In this document: piece by piece, positions 50,918 to 59,270 of the stretch
How the letters are laid out: every line of letters starts with the position of its first letter
Position numbering within the stretch: the first letter of the stretch is position 1
Origin: Candidatus Gastranaerophilales bacterium
GTDB taxonomy: Bacteria; Cyanobacteriota; Vampirovibrionia; Gastranaerophilales; Gastranaerophilaceae
Assembly (NCBI GenBank): GCA_900552525.1
Contig: UNSK01000003.1
Span: 1-64,000, forward strand
Direction: 5' to 3'
DNA: 64,000 bases
Notes under the pieces: model-generated
What the model was told of the DNA's origin: nothing
The model's input: only the letters and a program-made list of their open reading frames with translations
Databases searched by the model: none
Position numbers and translations under genes: made by a program

Positions 50918-51901
50918 CTACACAATAAATCTTGCTGTACAAGCTCCAAATACTACCAGCCATATGAACATAATTCCAGCAAGAAGTATTGGTTTTAAAC
51001 CCAGCCCCTTTATTTTCTCAAAATTAGTTTCTACTCCGAGAGCAAACATAGCAACAGTAAGCAAAAACACGTCAAACTCGATAATGCCCGATTTTACCGC
51101 TGCCGGAAGCAGATTTAAAGAATTAAATCCGCACATCACTACAAACAATATAGCAAACCATGGCATCGGAACTTTTGTTCTTTTTGTATGTGATTTTTTT
51201 GATAAATACAGTCCGAGCAAGAATAAATACGGCACAAGCATCATTACTCTTGTAAGCTTTACAATTACGGAAGTATCACAAACCTGCGGAGAAACCGCAC
51301 TTCCGGCCGCAACGACCTGAGCGACTTCATGTATAGTTGAACCGATATAAATCCCGAAAGAGCTCTCCGGCACAATACACAAGCCTGCGAGAAACGGGTA
51401 TAAAAACATTGAGATAGTACCAAAAAGTACTACCGTAGAAACCGCAAGCGAAACTTTATGAGAATCAGCCTTTAGCATAGAGTCAGTTCCGAGAACAGCA
51501 GCAGCACCGCATACAGAAGAGCCTATTGCAGTAAGCATACACAAATCTTTATCAAGTTTAAATACACGCGTTCCAAGGTAATACCCGAGAAGATATGTTG
51601 TAGCAAGCATAATTACGTCAGCCCAGAAACCTTGCAGCCCGACCGCAAAAATCTGCTGGAACGTTATTCTGAAACCGTACAGAATAATTGCAAGCCTTAA
51701 AAGCCTTTTTGCAGAAAACGTTATTCCTTCCCTGAATTCAGCAGGGATAAATTTATTAAAAACATTACCGATAATCATACCTGCAATTATTGCAAGCGTT
51801 AAAGAATTTAAGTTAATAGACTGACAGAACCCGCATTTACACGTAAAATAAGCTGCCAGTGCAAAAATCGAACAAAATATTATACCTTTTATGCTTTTCA
51901 T
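50918..51901 (-). CDS. YeiH-family putative sulfate exporter
   Basis: 327 residues with about ten membrane helices, UPF0324/YeiH family. Signature segments: AIIAGMIIGNVFNKFIP, RLAIILYGFRITFQQI, and GSSVCGAAAVLGTDSMLKAD (near 145-165). The family is predicted to export sulfate or sulfite. TTTATTTC-rich leader with AGGAGG before the start. Operon with the SulP gene, an unusual pairing of a predicted exporter and a predicted transporter of the same anion type. Confidence 0.88.
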   Translation of the reverse strand: MKSIKGIIFCSIFALAAYFTCKCGFCQSINLNSLTLAIIAGMIIGNVFNKFIPAEFREGITFSAKRLLRLAIILYGFRITFQQIFAVGLQGFWADVIMLATTYLLGYYLGTRVFKLDKDLCMLTAIGSSVCGAAAVLGTDSMLKADSHKVSLAVSTVVLFGTISMFLYPFLAGLCIVPESSFGIYIGSTIHEVAQVVAAGSAVSPQVCDTSVIVKLTRVMMLVPYLFLLGLYLSKKSHTKRTKVPMPWFAILFVVMCGFNSLNLLPAAVKSGIIEFDVFLLTVAMFALGVETNFEKIKGLGLKPILLAGIMFIWLVVFGACTARFIV

Positions 51902-51984
51902 ACTTCCTCCTTTATTTCAAATTATAACAAAACTATACATATTGAGTAAAAAATGCTAAACTTGCTATGTAACAAGGAGTTTAT

Positions 51985-53133
51985 ATGAAAGATGTTGAAA
52001 GATGGCTCAAAAACGGGCTTATTGATGAAAATCTAGCACAGATTCTTAATGCGGATTTAAAAAAAGAAGCGGAAAAAAGACAAAAATTGAGAACGCAGAT
52101 TGTATTATACACAATAGGCGTAATCCTGCTCGGCACAGGTGTTATAACATTTGTAGCAGGAAATGACTGGATACTGGAGCTTCTTCAGTCTATCCCTGTT
52201 CTACAAATATTAATACTTTTTGTCTGCGCAGCGGCCTCTCTTATTGGAGGGTGGAAACTGGGATTTGAAACCCAAAAATTTCCACGTCTTGGCGGAGCAC
52301 TCATATTTTTATCAACACTTCTAATTGGAACCTGCTATATTCAAATCGGACAAACTTACAATTGGAGCACAAATACCTCCACCATCCTTTCACTATGGTT
52401 TATAAGTATTTTCCCGCTCGCATTTTTGTTCAACAGCAAACCGGTCAACTGGCTTTCAATAATCTTATTTATCACAGCATTCCCGTATTTTTATTTTGAG
52501 TGGAAATATGATACTGCACAAGTTTGGACAATATTTATGCCGTTCTCGCTGTTTGGAATTCTGTATACTTTTGCAAATATCCCGCTGCTTAAAGAAAAAT
52601 TCAATGACTTTTCTTTAAGCTACAAACTTACAGCTTTAATTCCATTATTTTTTACACTTTTGATTATGATTTTTTCAGTACAAAAATCCTACCATATAAT
52701 TAACATTCATTATCTTATCGTACCTGCTGTAATAGTTTTATTTAATATTCTCAACTACTGTTTTGATAAAAATCGTGATACGCTGGTACAACTTGAAACA
52801 GCATTTATAATAATTTTTATGTGTTTTCTCGAAACAATGCTTATTCTCAGCGGTGTAAATAAAGCCGTAATAATGACCTGCGCTCATTTGTTTTTAATCT
52901 TCATAATCTCAATGGGTATGTACTGGGGTTACAAATTTGAAAAAGTTTCGCTTATAAACCTTAGTAATTTCTTTCTTTTGATATATCTGCTCACTGTTTA
53001 TTGCAGATACGGCTGGAATTATATGGATAAGACATTATTCTTCCTGATAGGCGGTGTAGGACTTGTTAGTCTGGGAATTTTTCTTGAAAAAGACAAAAAT
53101 AAAAGGCTCAGTAAAAATAAGGAGGAAGAATAA
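51985..53133 (+). CDS. DUF2157 membrane protein
   Basis: 382 residues. A helical N-terminus with VERWLKNGLIDENLAQIL (DUF2157 start) precedes about ten membrane helices. In many bacteria DUF2157 proteins are encoded next to a GDYXXLXY protein, as here, and the pair probably works together in the inner membrane; the task is not known. AAGGAG lies seven bases before the ATG. The stop codon overlaps the next start by one base. Confidence 0.85.
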   Translation: MKDVERWLKNGLIDENLAQILNADLKKEAEKRQKLRTQIVLYTIGVILLGTGVITFVAGNDWILELLQSIPVLQILILFVCAAASLIGGWKLGFETQKFPRLGGALIFLSTLLIGTCYIQIGQTYNWSTNTSTILSLWFISIFPLAFLFNSKPVNWLSIILFITAFPYFYFEWKYDTAQVWTIFMPFSLFGILYTFANIPLLKEKFNDFSLSYKLTALIPLFFTLLIMIFSVQKSYHIINIHYLIVPAVIVLFNILNYCFDKNRDTLVQLETAFIIIFMCFLETMLILSGVNKAVIMTCAHLFLIFIISMGMYWGYKFEKVSLINLSNFFLLIYLLTVYCRYGWNYMDKTLFFLIGGVGLVSLGIFLEKDKNKRLSKNKEEE

Positions 53134-53597
53134 TGAAAAAATATGTTTATATTATCGTTTTAATCTGGGCGCTTCTTGCCGGAGGAATAACAGCTTACAA
53201 TGAAAATCTGCTTAGAAAAGGCGAAGAAATTCTTCTGAAAGTTTCACCGGTCGACCCTCGTGATTTCTTACGCGGAGATTATGTCAGCCTGAGGTATGAA
53301 ATTAACACTGCTTCAGAGAACTCAGATTTACGCGGAGATGTTTACGTAGTACTCAACAAAAATTCTGATAAAACATTCGGTATAAAAGAAATTACAAATA
53401 AAAAGCCTGAAAATACTGTATTTTTAAGAGGCGAAAAATACGGAAAACGGGTTACATACAAAGGAATTCAGCAGTATTTTGTCAAAGAAGGCAGAGGCAG
53501 AGAGCTTGAAAAAGAACTTGTAAAAGGCGGACTTGCCAAAGTTTCAGTTGATAAAAACGGAAATGCAAGAATAAAGGAAATAATTACAGCAAAATAG
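53133..53597 (+). CDS. GDYXXLXY-family protein
   Basis: 154 residues. A signal anchor (3-22) is followed by a soluble beta domain with the family motif RGDYVSLRYEI (near 49-59) and a preceding KVSPVDPRDFLRG. Presumed periplasmic partner of the DUF2157 protein; a structural role in the envelope is likely. Translationally coupled by TAATG overlap. Confidence 0.88.
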   Translation: MKKYVYIIVLIWALLAGGITAYNENLLRKGEEILLKVSPVDPRDFLRGDYVSLRYEINTASENSDLRGDVYVVLNKNSDKTFGIKEITNKKPENTVFLRGEKYGKRVTYKGIQQYFVKEGRGRELEKELVKGGLAKVSVDKNGNARIKEIITAK

Positions 53598-53635
53598 AAT
53601 TCTCCATGGTATAATAAATCCAATGAAGGAGAATT
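53598..53635 (+). promoter_or_regulatory. hom leader: promoter inside a hairpin that masks the ribosome binding site
   Basis: AATTCTCC (53598-53605), starting right after the upstream stop, pairs with GGAGAATT (53628-53635), which contains the hom Shine-Dalgarno. A perfect TATAAT (53610-53615) lies in the loop. mRNA running through from the upstream gene could hide the site; mRNA starting at the loop promoter could not. Confidence 0.5.
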
Positions 53636-53637
53636 GT

Positions 53638-54894
53638 ATGAATAAATTAAAAATAGGATTAATCGGACTCGGAACTGTTGGCTGCGGTGTTTATAAGACA
53701 ATACAAAACATTGATAATGTTGAGATTGTGAAAATCGCTGTAAAAAATATAAATAAACCGCGCTCTGTTGAAGTTCCGCGTGAAATGCTTACTGATAATC
53801 CGTATGATGTTGTTAATGACCCTTCTATCGATGTTGTAGTTGAATTAATTGGCGGTGTTGAGCCTGCTTATGATTATATTTCGACTGCAATTAAAAATGG
53901 TAAACATATTGTTACTGCAAATAAAGAACTCCTTGCCAAAAGAGGAGAAGAATTGTTTATTCTATCGGAAGAATATAACAAAGTTGTTCTTTACGAAGCT
54001 GCAATTGCAGGCGGTATACCAATTATAATGCCTATTAAAACCATCTTAGCCGGCAATAAAATTAATAGGATTCAGGCAATTCTTAACGGAACAACAAATT
54101 ATATCCTTACTAAAATGGATGTTGACGGTGCGTCTTATGAAGACGTTTTAAAAGAAGCTCAAGAATTAGGTTACGCAGAAACAGACCCTACCGGTGATGT
54201 GGAAGGTTTTGACGCTGCTTACAAAATAACCACACTTTCGACAATAGCGTTTAAGAAAAGAATTAAAATCGAAAACGTATACAGAGAAGGTATTACAAAG
54301 ATTAGAAAAGAAGACATGGCAAAAGCAAATGAGTTTGGATATAAGATAAAACTTATTGCTACTGCTACAATAGATGAAAATGACAATGCAGATGTAAGAG
54401 TTCATCCAATGCTTGTATCAAAAGACAGTATGCTGGCACATATTGATTATGTAACAAATGCCGTTGCAATAAGCGGTCATCCAATAGGAAATATTGTTCT
54501 CTCAGGCCCGGGCGCAGGAGAATTTCCGACTGCAAGCTCTGTTGTGGGTGATATCTTAGCAATAGCAGCAGAATTCGGAAGAACAGATTATATGCTTCCT
54601 ATGATGAGATGCAACCATACATCTAAAGCAAATCCGGTTAATATTGATAATACTTATAATAAGTATTACATCTCAATTACCGCTCCAAACGCAATAGGTG
54701 TAATCGCAAAAATCGGTACAATTTGTGCTAATAAAAATATAAGCTTATCAAGTATACTTCAAAAAGGCGTTTCTGATGATAACACAGCTGACATTACTGT
54801 TATTACTGAAAGCTGTCAGGAAAAACTTATTAAAGAAGTAGTTAATGAATTAAACGATTGTACAGTAAACAGCATTATAAGAGTTGCAGACTAA
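53638..54894 (+). CDS. hom: Homoserine dehydrogenase
   Basis: 418 residues, NAD(P)-dependent reduction of aspartate semialdehyde to homoserine for threonine and methionine. Rossmann motif GLIGLGTVGCGVY at 7-19; catalytic core GTTNYILTKM and ADPTGDVEGFDAAYK-like ETDPTGDVEGFDAAYKI; C-terminal ACT domain (YYISITAPNAIGVIAKIG) for threonine feedback. The ATG at 53638 has AAGGAG eight bases before it; the ATG at 53623 in frame is less likely. thrC lies 1.3 kb on in the same direction, separated by small regulatory genes. Confidence 0.96.
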   Translation: MNKLKIGLIGLGTVGCGVYKTIQNIDNVEIVKIAVKNINKPRSVEVPREMLTDNPYDVVNDPSIDVVVELIGGVEPAYDYISTAIKNGKHIVTANKELLAKRGEELFILSEEYNKVVLYEAAIAGGIPIIMPIKTILAGNKINRIQAILNGTTNYILTKMDVDGASYEDVLKEAQELGYAETDPTGDVEGFDAAYKITTLSTIAFKKRIKIENVYREGITKIRKEDMAKANEFGYKIKLIATATIDENDNADVRVHPMLVSKDSMLAHIDYVTNAVAISGHPIGNIVLSGPGAGEFPTASSVVGDILAIAAEFGRTDYMLPMMRCNHTSKANPVNIDNTYNKYYISITAPNAIGVIAKIGTICANKNISLSSILQKGVSDDNTADITVITESCQEKLIKEVVNELNDCTVNSIIRVAD

Positions 54895-55154
54895 TCTTCT
54901 AACGCATCGAAATAAGCCTGCCTGTATTTTTCGATTTCTTCTTTTATTTGATGCATAAGAGATTGTAATTCGTAATAACAATCTCTTACCTTATCAATAT
55001 ATATCGTTTCTTTTTCTGTAAGATTAACGAGATCTCCTTCTTTCAAAACATAGTTTATAAAGTCTAAAGCTGTCATCATACCACTTTCCGCCTGCGCGAA
55101 AAACCAGCTGTTTCTTGTAAATTCACTGTCTATAAATCGTGATAATCTGTTCAT
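54891..55154 (-). CDS. Small helical hypothetical protein (87 aa)
   Basis: Entirely helical: SRFIDSEFTRNSWFFAQAES, MMTALDFINYVLKEGDL, and a long coiled C-terminal helix (CYYELQSLMHQIKEEIEKYR). The start has GGAG. It converges on hom with a four-base overlap and diverges from the XRE gene at 55287, so it may be under that regulator. No family recognised. Confidence 0.65.
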   Translation of the reverse strand: MNRLSRFIDSEFTRNSWFFAQAESGMMTALDFINYVLKEGDLVNLTEKETIYIDKVRDCYYELQSLMHQIKEEIEKYRQAYFDALED

Positions 55155-55255
55155 ATTTTCTCCTTTCCTTATATATGTTTAAACATATGTTTTCATCATT
55201 TTAAATAGATAAAAGAATATTTATTATATTGTTTTCAATACTTATTTCAACTGGC

Positions 55256-55280
55256 GATAGTCAAAAAAAGAAACTATCAT
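55256..55280 (+). promoter_or_regulatory. Operator-promoter of the XRE gene
   Basis: GATAGT (55256-55261) and ACTATC (55273-55278) form an inverted repeat overlapping the -10 TATCAT (55275-55280), which ends six bases before the ATG. The overlap suggests autorepression. The -35 region is weak. Confidence 0.45.
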
Positions 55281-55286
55281 ATTGTT

Positions 55287-55625
55287 ATGTTTACTGAAAA
55301 AGAAATTAGACAAAATGTAGGCAATATCGTTAAGCAGTTACGCATCCAAAAAGGATTAACTCAAGAAAAACTTGCAGAATTTATTGACGTACAGCCACAA
55401 ACAATTAGAGCTATTGAAAAAGGCAGAAGTTTTCTATCGTGCAAGGTTCTTACTAAACTTTCTAATTTCTTTGAGGTTGACTATTCATTTTTCTTTTTAA
55501 AAAAAGCCAACATTCTAAATGATGATGATAACAAAAGTATCAGTAAAATAAAGAGTCTTTTACCTCAATTCAGTTCATCAAAATTGAATGAAATTTATAA
55601 TATTTTACTTGTAATGCATAAGTAA
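55287..55625 (+). CDS. XRE-family HTH regulator
   Basis: 112 residues. Cro/CI helix-turn-helix at 8-62: VKQLRIQKGLTQEKLAEFID, then VQPQTIRAIEKGRSFLSCKV. The C-terminal 45 residues are a helical tail (KSISKIKSLLPQFSSSKLNE). Lies between hom and thrC with a second XRE gene and an AbrB-like gene. Probably leaderless and self-controlled. It might regulate threonine genes or the divergent helical protein. Confidence 0.88.
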   Translation: MFTEKEIRQNVGNIVKQLRIQKGLTQEKLAEFIDVQPQTIRAIEKGRSFLSCKVLTKLSNFFEVDYSFFFLKKANILNDDDNKSISKIKSLLPQFSSSKLNEIYNILLVMHK

Positions 55626-55673
55626 ATCTCCCATCTATTTCAAAATCGAAACGCCTAGCTACATCATATCAAT

Positions 55674-55679
55674 TATTAT
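55674..55679 (+). promoter_or_regulatory. -10 element of the second XRE gene
   Basis: TATTAT ending six bases before the ATG at 55686; no Shine-Dalgarno; -35 not clear. Confidence 0.35.
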
Positions 55680-55685
55680 TTCTAA

Positions 55686-55961
55686 ATGCAACAGAATGAT
55701 GAAAAATCAATACAATTTTCTAAAACAGTTGGTGAACTCGTTAAAGAACTTCGCTTAACGAACACTGATAAATCTCTTAACAAACTGGCGGATGAATATG
55801 ATATAAGCAGAGCTACTTTGTCAAAATTAGAAAATGGCATTCATCATTGTAAATTCATAACTATTTGGCAGCTTTCAGAAGCATTAGGGATTAAATGTTC
55901 AGAGCTTGTTAAAAGATTAGAAGAGAAACTGGGAGATGATTTCTCGCTTATTGATGAATAG
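55686..55961 (+). CDS. XRE-family HTH regulator (short)
   Basis: 91 residues. HTH at 15-70: VGELVKELRLTNTDKSLNKL, ADEYDISRATLSKLENGIHH, then IWQLSEALGIKCSELVKRL. Little beyond the DNA-binding domain. Sixty bases after the first XRE gene; the two share the general HTH pattern but not the tail. Probably a transcription regulator. Confidence 0.88.
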   Translation: MQQNDEKSIQFSKTVGELVKELRLTNTDKSLNKLADEYDISRATLSKLENGIHHCKFITIWQLSEALGIKCSELVKRLEEKLGDDFSLIDE

Positions 55962-55978
55962 AGCACAAGGTATATTCT

Positions 55979-56146
55979 ATGAGTTACGACAGAAAACTAA
56001 TACGGAATGGCAACGGTTGGGCATTGTGTATTAATTCAACAATTTTACAAATGCTGGACGTAAATCCGCAAATAAATATGATTAAATACACAATTGAAAA
56101 TGATAAATTAATTATCACTAAAAGCGATAAAAATATTGAAAAATAA
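55979..56146 (+). CDS. Small AbrB/MazE-like DNA-binding protein (55 aa)
   Basis: Reads MSYDRKLIRNGNGWALCINS and ends IIENDKLIITK-like (YTIENDKLIITKSDKNIEK). The pattern R-K-L-x-x-x-G-N-x-W-x-x-x-I-N...-L-x-V-x-P and the closing beta strand are those of the swapped-hairpin AbrB fold (SpoVT/MazE). AAGG lies eight bases before the ATG, 17 bases after the XRE stop. Such proteins are antitoxins or global repressors; no toxin is adjacent, so regulator is more likely. Confidence 0.65.
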   Translation: MSYDRKLIRNGNGWALCINSTILQMLDVNPQINMIKYTIENDKLIITKSDKNIEK

Positions 56147-56212
56147 GTTTTATAAGTTCTATTTTCCTTTCTATTGTGATATATTAAAGATAAACAAAGA
56201 GAGGATTAGATT

Positions 56213-57271
56213 ATGTACTATCAGGGATTAATTAACAAATACAGAAAATATTTACCGGTAACAGATTCAACTCCGGTTGTAACTTTAAACGAAGGTAACA
56301 CCCCGTTAATTAAAGCCGGCAACCTTGCACGTAAAATCGGGCTTGAAGCTAATATTTATTTAAAATTTGAGGGCTGCAACCCTACAGGAAGCTTTAAAGA
56401 CCGTGGAATGACAATGGCTGTTACAAAAGCAAAAGAGGACGGCGCAAGCGCTATAATATGCGCTTCCACCGGAAACACTTCAGCTTCGGCCGCTGCATAC
56501 GGTGCAAAAGCCGGGATTAAGACATTTGTACTTATCCCGGACGGTTACATAGCTCTCGGAAAACTCTCTCAAGCTATGATGTACGGTGCAGAAATTATCG
56601 CTATACAAGGCAACTTTGATCAGGCTCTTGACTGCGTTAGAGAAATTTCAGCAACACATCCTATTACACTTGTTAACTCTGTTAACCCTTATAGGATTGA
56701 AGGACAAAAAACCGGTGCATTTGAAATTTGCGACGCTTTAGGAAAAGCTCCTGAATACCACTTTATCCCTGTAGGAAATGCCGGAAATATTACCGCTTAC
56801 TGGAAAGGCTACAAAGAATACCATGCAGAAGGTACGATTAAAAACCTTCCTATGATGATGGGATTTGAAGCAGAAGGTTCTGCTGCTATCGTACGCGGGG
56901 AAAGAATTTTGAAACCGGAAACTCTTGCAACTGCAATAAGAATAGGAAATCCTGCCAGCTGGAAACAGGCAGAAGCTGCAAGAGATGAAAGCAAAGGTAA
57001 AATCGGATGTGTATCTGATGAAAAGATTGTTGAAGCTTATAAAATGCTTGCCGCTACAGAAGGTATCCTCTGCGAACCAGCAAGTGCAGCTTCTGTTGCA
57101 GGCTTAATTCAGGCACATTCGCAAGGACTTGTAAAACAAGGTACAGACATTGTATGTATTCTTACAGGAAATGGTCTAAAAGATCCTGATAATGCTATAA
57201 AATATTCTAATGCAGATGTCAAGAAAACATCTTCTGAAATTAAAGACGTTTTGAAAGCTATGGGTATTTAA
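56213..57271 (+). CDS. thrC: Threonine synthase
   Basis: 352 residues, PLP enzyme converting O-phosphohomoserine to threonine. [16 protein letters not shown] starts the catalytic domain; the PLP lysine is in [10 protein letters not shown] (near 58-67); [19 protein letters not shown] binds phosphate; [12 protein letters not shown] near the end is conserved. Length is the short bacterial type. GAGAGGA precedes the ATG. Third step after hom, separated by the small regulator genes. Confidence 0.97.
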   Translation: MYYQGLINKYRKYLPVTDSTPVVTLNEGNTPLIKAGNLARKIGLEANIYLKFEGCNPTGSFKDRGMTMAVTKAKEDGASAIICASTGNTSASAAAYGAKAGIKTFVLIPDGYIALGKLSQAMMYGAEIIAIQGNFDQALDCVREISATHPITLVNSVNPYRIEGQKTGAFEICDALGKAPEYHFIPVGNAGNITAYWKGYKEYHAEGTIKNLPMMMGFEAEGSAAIVRGERILKPETLATAIRIGNPASWKQAEAARDESKGKIGCVSDEKIVEAYKMLAATEGILCEPASAASVAGLIQAHSQGLVKQGTDIVCILTGNGLKDPDNAIKYSNADVKKTSSEIKDVLKAMGI

Positions 57272-57274
57272 AAA

Positions 57275-58420
57275 ATGCTAAGAGAAGAATTTATTAACGC
57301 AAAAAGGATTGTTATAAAACTCGGAACAAATGTATTAAGAAATTCAGAAGGTGAAGTTGCAATTTCGCGTATTTACTCCTTCATTGAAGATATGGCGAAA
57401 CTCGTCAAACAGGGAAAGGAAGTTATTCTTGTAACCTCCGGAGCTGTCGGACTTGGCAAAAAGAAACTTAATCTGGAATCAACTGCTGAGGATGGCGTAA
57501 AACAGGCTTGCGCCGCAGTGGGGCAGAGCAGACTAATGTCTTTTTATGAAAACGGATTTGGAATTTACGATGTTCCAATCGCGCAAATTCTTTTGACTGA
57601 GGATGATTTTTCTTTAAGATACCGCTATTTAAGCCTTAGAACAACATTAAACAAAATTCTTGAATTCGGGGTTGTCCCGATTATTAACCAGAATGATACG
57701 GTTTCAACTATAGAAATGAACCCTATGATGTCAGGAATGAAAGTTTGTTTTGCCGATAATGACAAGCTTTCAGCACTTGTAGCAAGCGAACTTGACGCAG
57801 ATTTGTTAATCCTTTTATCTGATATAAACGGACTTTACACCGCAAATCCAAAAGTTGATAAAAATGCAGAGCTTATCAAAGAAGTTGATTGCGTTACAGA
57901 TGAAATAATGTCGCTTGGAACCGACGCTTCCGAAGGCGGAAGAGGCGGTATGCGGACAAAACTCGAAGCAGCCAAACTTGTAACCAGATTTGGCGGTAAA
58001 GTTTTAATTGCCAACGGTAAAATACCTTTTGTAATAAATAAAATTTTTGAAGGTGAAGATATCGGAACAATGTTCCTGCCTACAAGTGAAAATCTTCCGG
58101 ATAAAAAACGCTGGATTGGATATGCAACAAATATTATTGGCGGACTTGTAGTTAATGAAGGCGCAAAAAAAGCTATATTAGAACAGTGTTCAAGCCTTCT
58201 GCCTATCGGAATTTTAAATGTCGTTAATGATTTCAACCGCGGAGAAGTTGTTTCAATAATGGATGAAAATAATATCGAGTTTGCACGCGGAATGGTGAAT
58301 TATAACTCGCAGGAATGCAGGAGAATTGTGGGTTCGCACTCAAATAATATTGAAAAAATTCTCGGTTATAAAAATTATGACGCGGTTATTACAAGAGATA
58401 ATATTACGGGATTGTTATAA
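57275..58420 (+). CDS. proB: Glutamate 5-kinase
   Basis: 381 residues: amino-acid-kinase domain (RIVIKLGTNVLRNSEGEV start, LVTSGAVGLGKKKL, IINQNDTVST, FADNDKLSALVA, GGRGGMRTKLEAA) followed by a C-terminal PUA domain (from about 280). It phosphorylates glutamate in proline synthesis and is feedback-inhibited by proline. Starts three bases after thrC. proA is not next to it here, so it must lie elsewhere or be absent. Confidence 0.97.
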   Translation: MLREEFINAKRIVIKLGTNVLRNSEGEVAISRIYSFIEDMAKLVKQGKEVILVTSGAVGLGKKKLNLESTAEDGVKQACAAVGQSRLMSFYENGFGIYDVPIAQILLTEDDFSLRYRYLSLRTTLNKILEFGVVPIINQNDTVSTIEMNPMMSGMKVCFADNDKLSALVASELDADLLILLSDINGLYTANPKVDKNAELIKEVDCVTDEIMSLGTDASEGGRGGMRTKLEAAKLVTRFGGKVLIANGKIPFVINKIFEGEDIGTMFLPTSENLPDKKRWIGYATNIIGGLVVNEGAKKAILEQCSSLLPIGILNVVNDFNRGEVVSIMDENNIEFARGMVNYNSQECRRIVGSHSNNIEKILGYKNYDAVITRDNITGLL

Positions 58421-58474
58421 TAAATAAATTTTGTCTTTTGATGTATAATTGGAAGATGAACAGGGGAGAATTAA

Positions 58475-59269
58475 ATGCAGGAAGTATTAGAAAAAAAGTC
58501 GATTAAAAATATAGATTTCAATTGCGATTTAGCACAGGCTTACGGAGTATACAAAAATATTCAGGAATACGAGCTTCTTGATTATGTAAGCTCAGTTAAT
58601 GTTTCCTGCGGTTTTCACGCCGGTGACCCTGTAACAATTAAGGAAGCTATGCTTAGGGCAAAAGAAAAAAATGTAGCAATTGGTGCACACATCGGATTTA
58701 ATGATATTCAGGGTTTCGGCTACAGGCCTGTTGAACTCAAAGAAGATGAGCTTGAAGCTCTTGTTGTTTATCAGGTTGGTGCAATTATGTCATTTGCAAA
58801 AGCTTACGGATTAAGTATTGAACACGTTAGACCGCACGGTGCAATGTACAAAATGGCCGGTGAGGATTTTCAATTCTCCTCTGCAATAGCAAAAGCTGTA
58901 AAAAAATGCTCTGAATGGCTCGTTTATTATGCTCCGGCCGGTGATATAACAGCAAAAGTAGGAGATTATGTAAATATTCAGGTTGCTCAGGAACTCAGCC
59001 TTGAAAAAACTTACAACCCTGATTTAACAATCGATTATTCTGTTCCTGATAATACTAATAATTACGATTTAATCAAAAGATTCCAGCACCTTCTGCATAC
59101 GTCGCAAATCCGCAATAATTTAGGCGGAATGAGTTTTGCAGAAGTCAATACAATTCATTTTTCAAACAAATACAAAAATTCGCTTGATTTAATACAGCAG
59201 GCCAGAAACTACATCACACCTGCGCCGGTTAATTATATTAATGCTAAAGCTTCAGGATGGGTGGATTAA
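58475..59269 (+). CDS. pxpA: LamB/YcsF family, 5-oxoprolinase subunit A-like
   Basis: 264 residues. DFNCDLAQAYGVYKN at 10-24, VNVSCGFHAGDP near 46-57, GAHIGFNDIQGFGYRP and VRPHGAMYKM follow the PxpA pattern, with one change: the usual NCDLGE is NCDLAQ. PxpA opens 5-oxoproline to glutamate with PxpB and PxpC, but neither is near here, so this may be a stand-alone member with another role. GGGGAG lies about seven bases before the ATG; a TATAAT lies upstream. Confidence 0.85.
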   Translation: MQEVLEKKSIKNIDFNCDLAQAYGVYKNIQEYELLDYVSSVNVSCGFHAGDPVTIKEAMLRAKEKNVAIGAHIGFNDIQGFGYRPVELKEDELEALVVYQVGAIMSFAKAYGLSIEHVRPHGAMYKMAGEDFQFSSAIAKAVKKCSEWLVYYAPAGDITAKVGDYVNIQVAQELSLEKTYNPDLTIDYSVPDNTNNYDLIKRFQHLLHTSQIRNNLGGMSFAEVNTIHFSNKYKNSLDLIQQARNYITPAPVNYINAKASGWVD

Positions 59270-59270
59270 T

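Noticed and set aside
55979..56146. MazE antitoxin of a toxin-antitoxin pair
   Set aside because: The fold pattern fits AbrB/MazE, but no toxin gene follows; the next gene is thrC.
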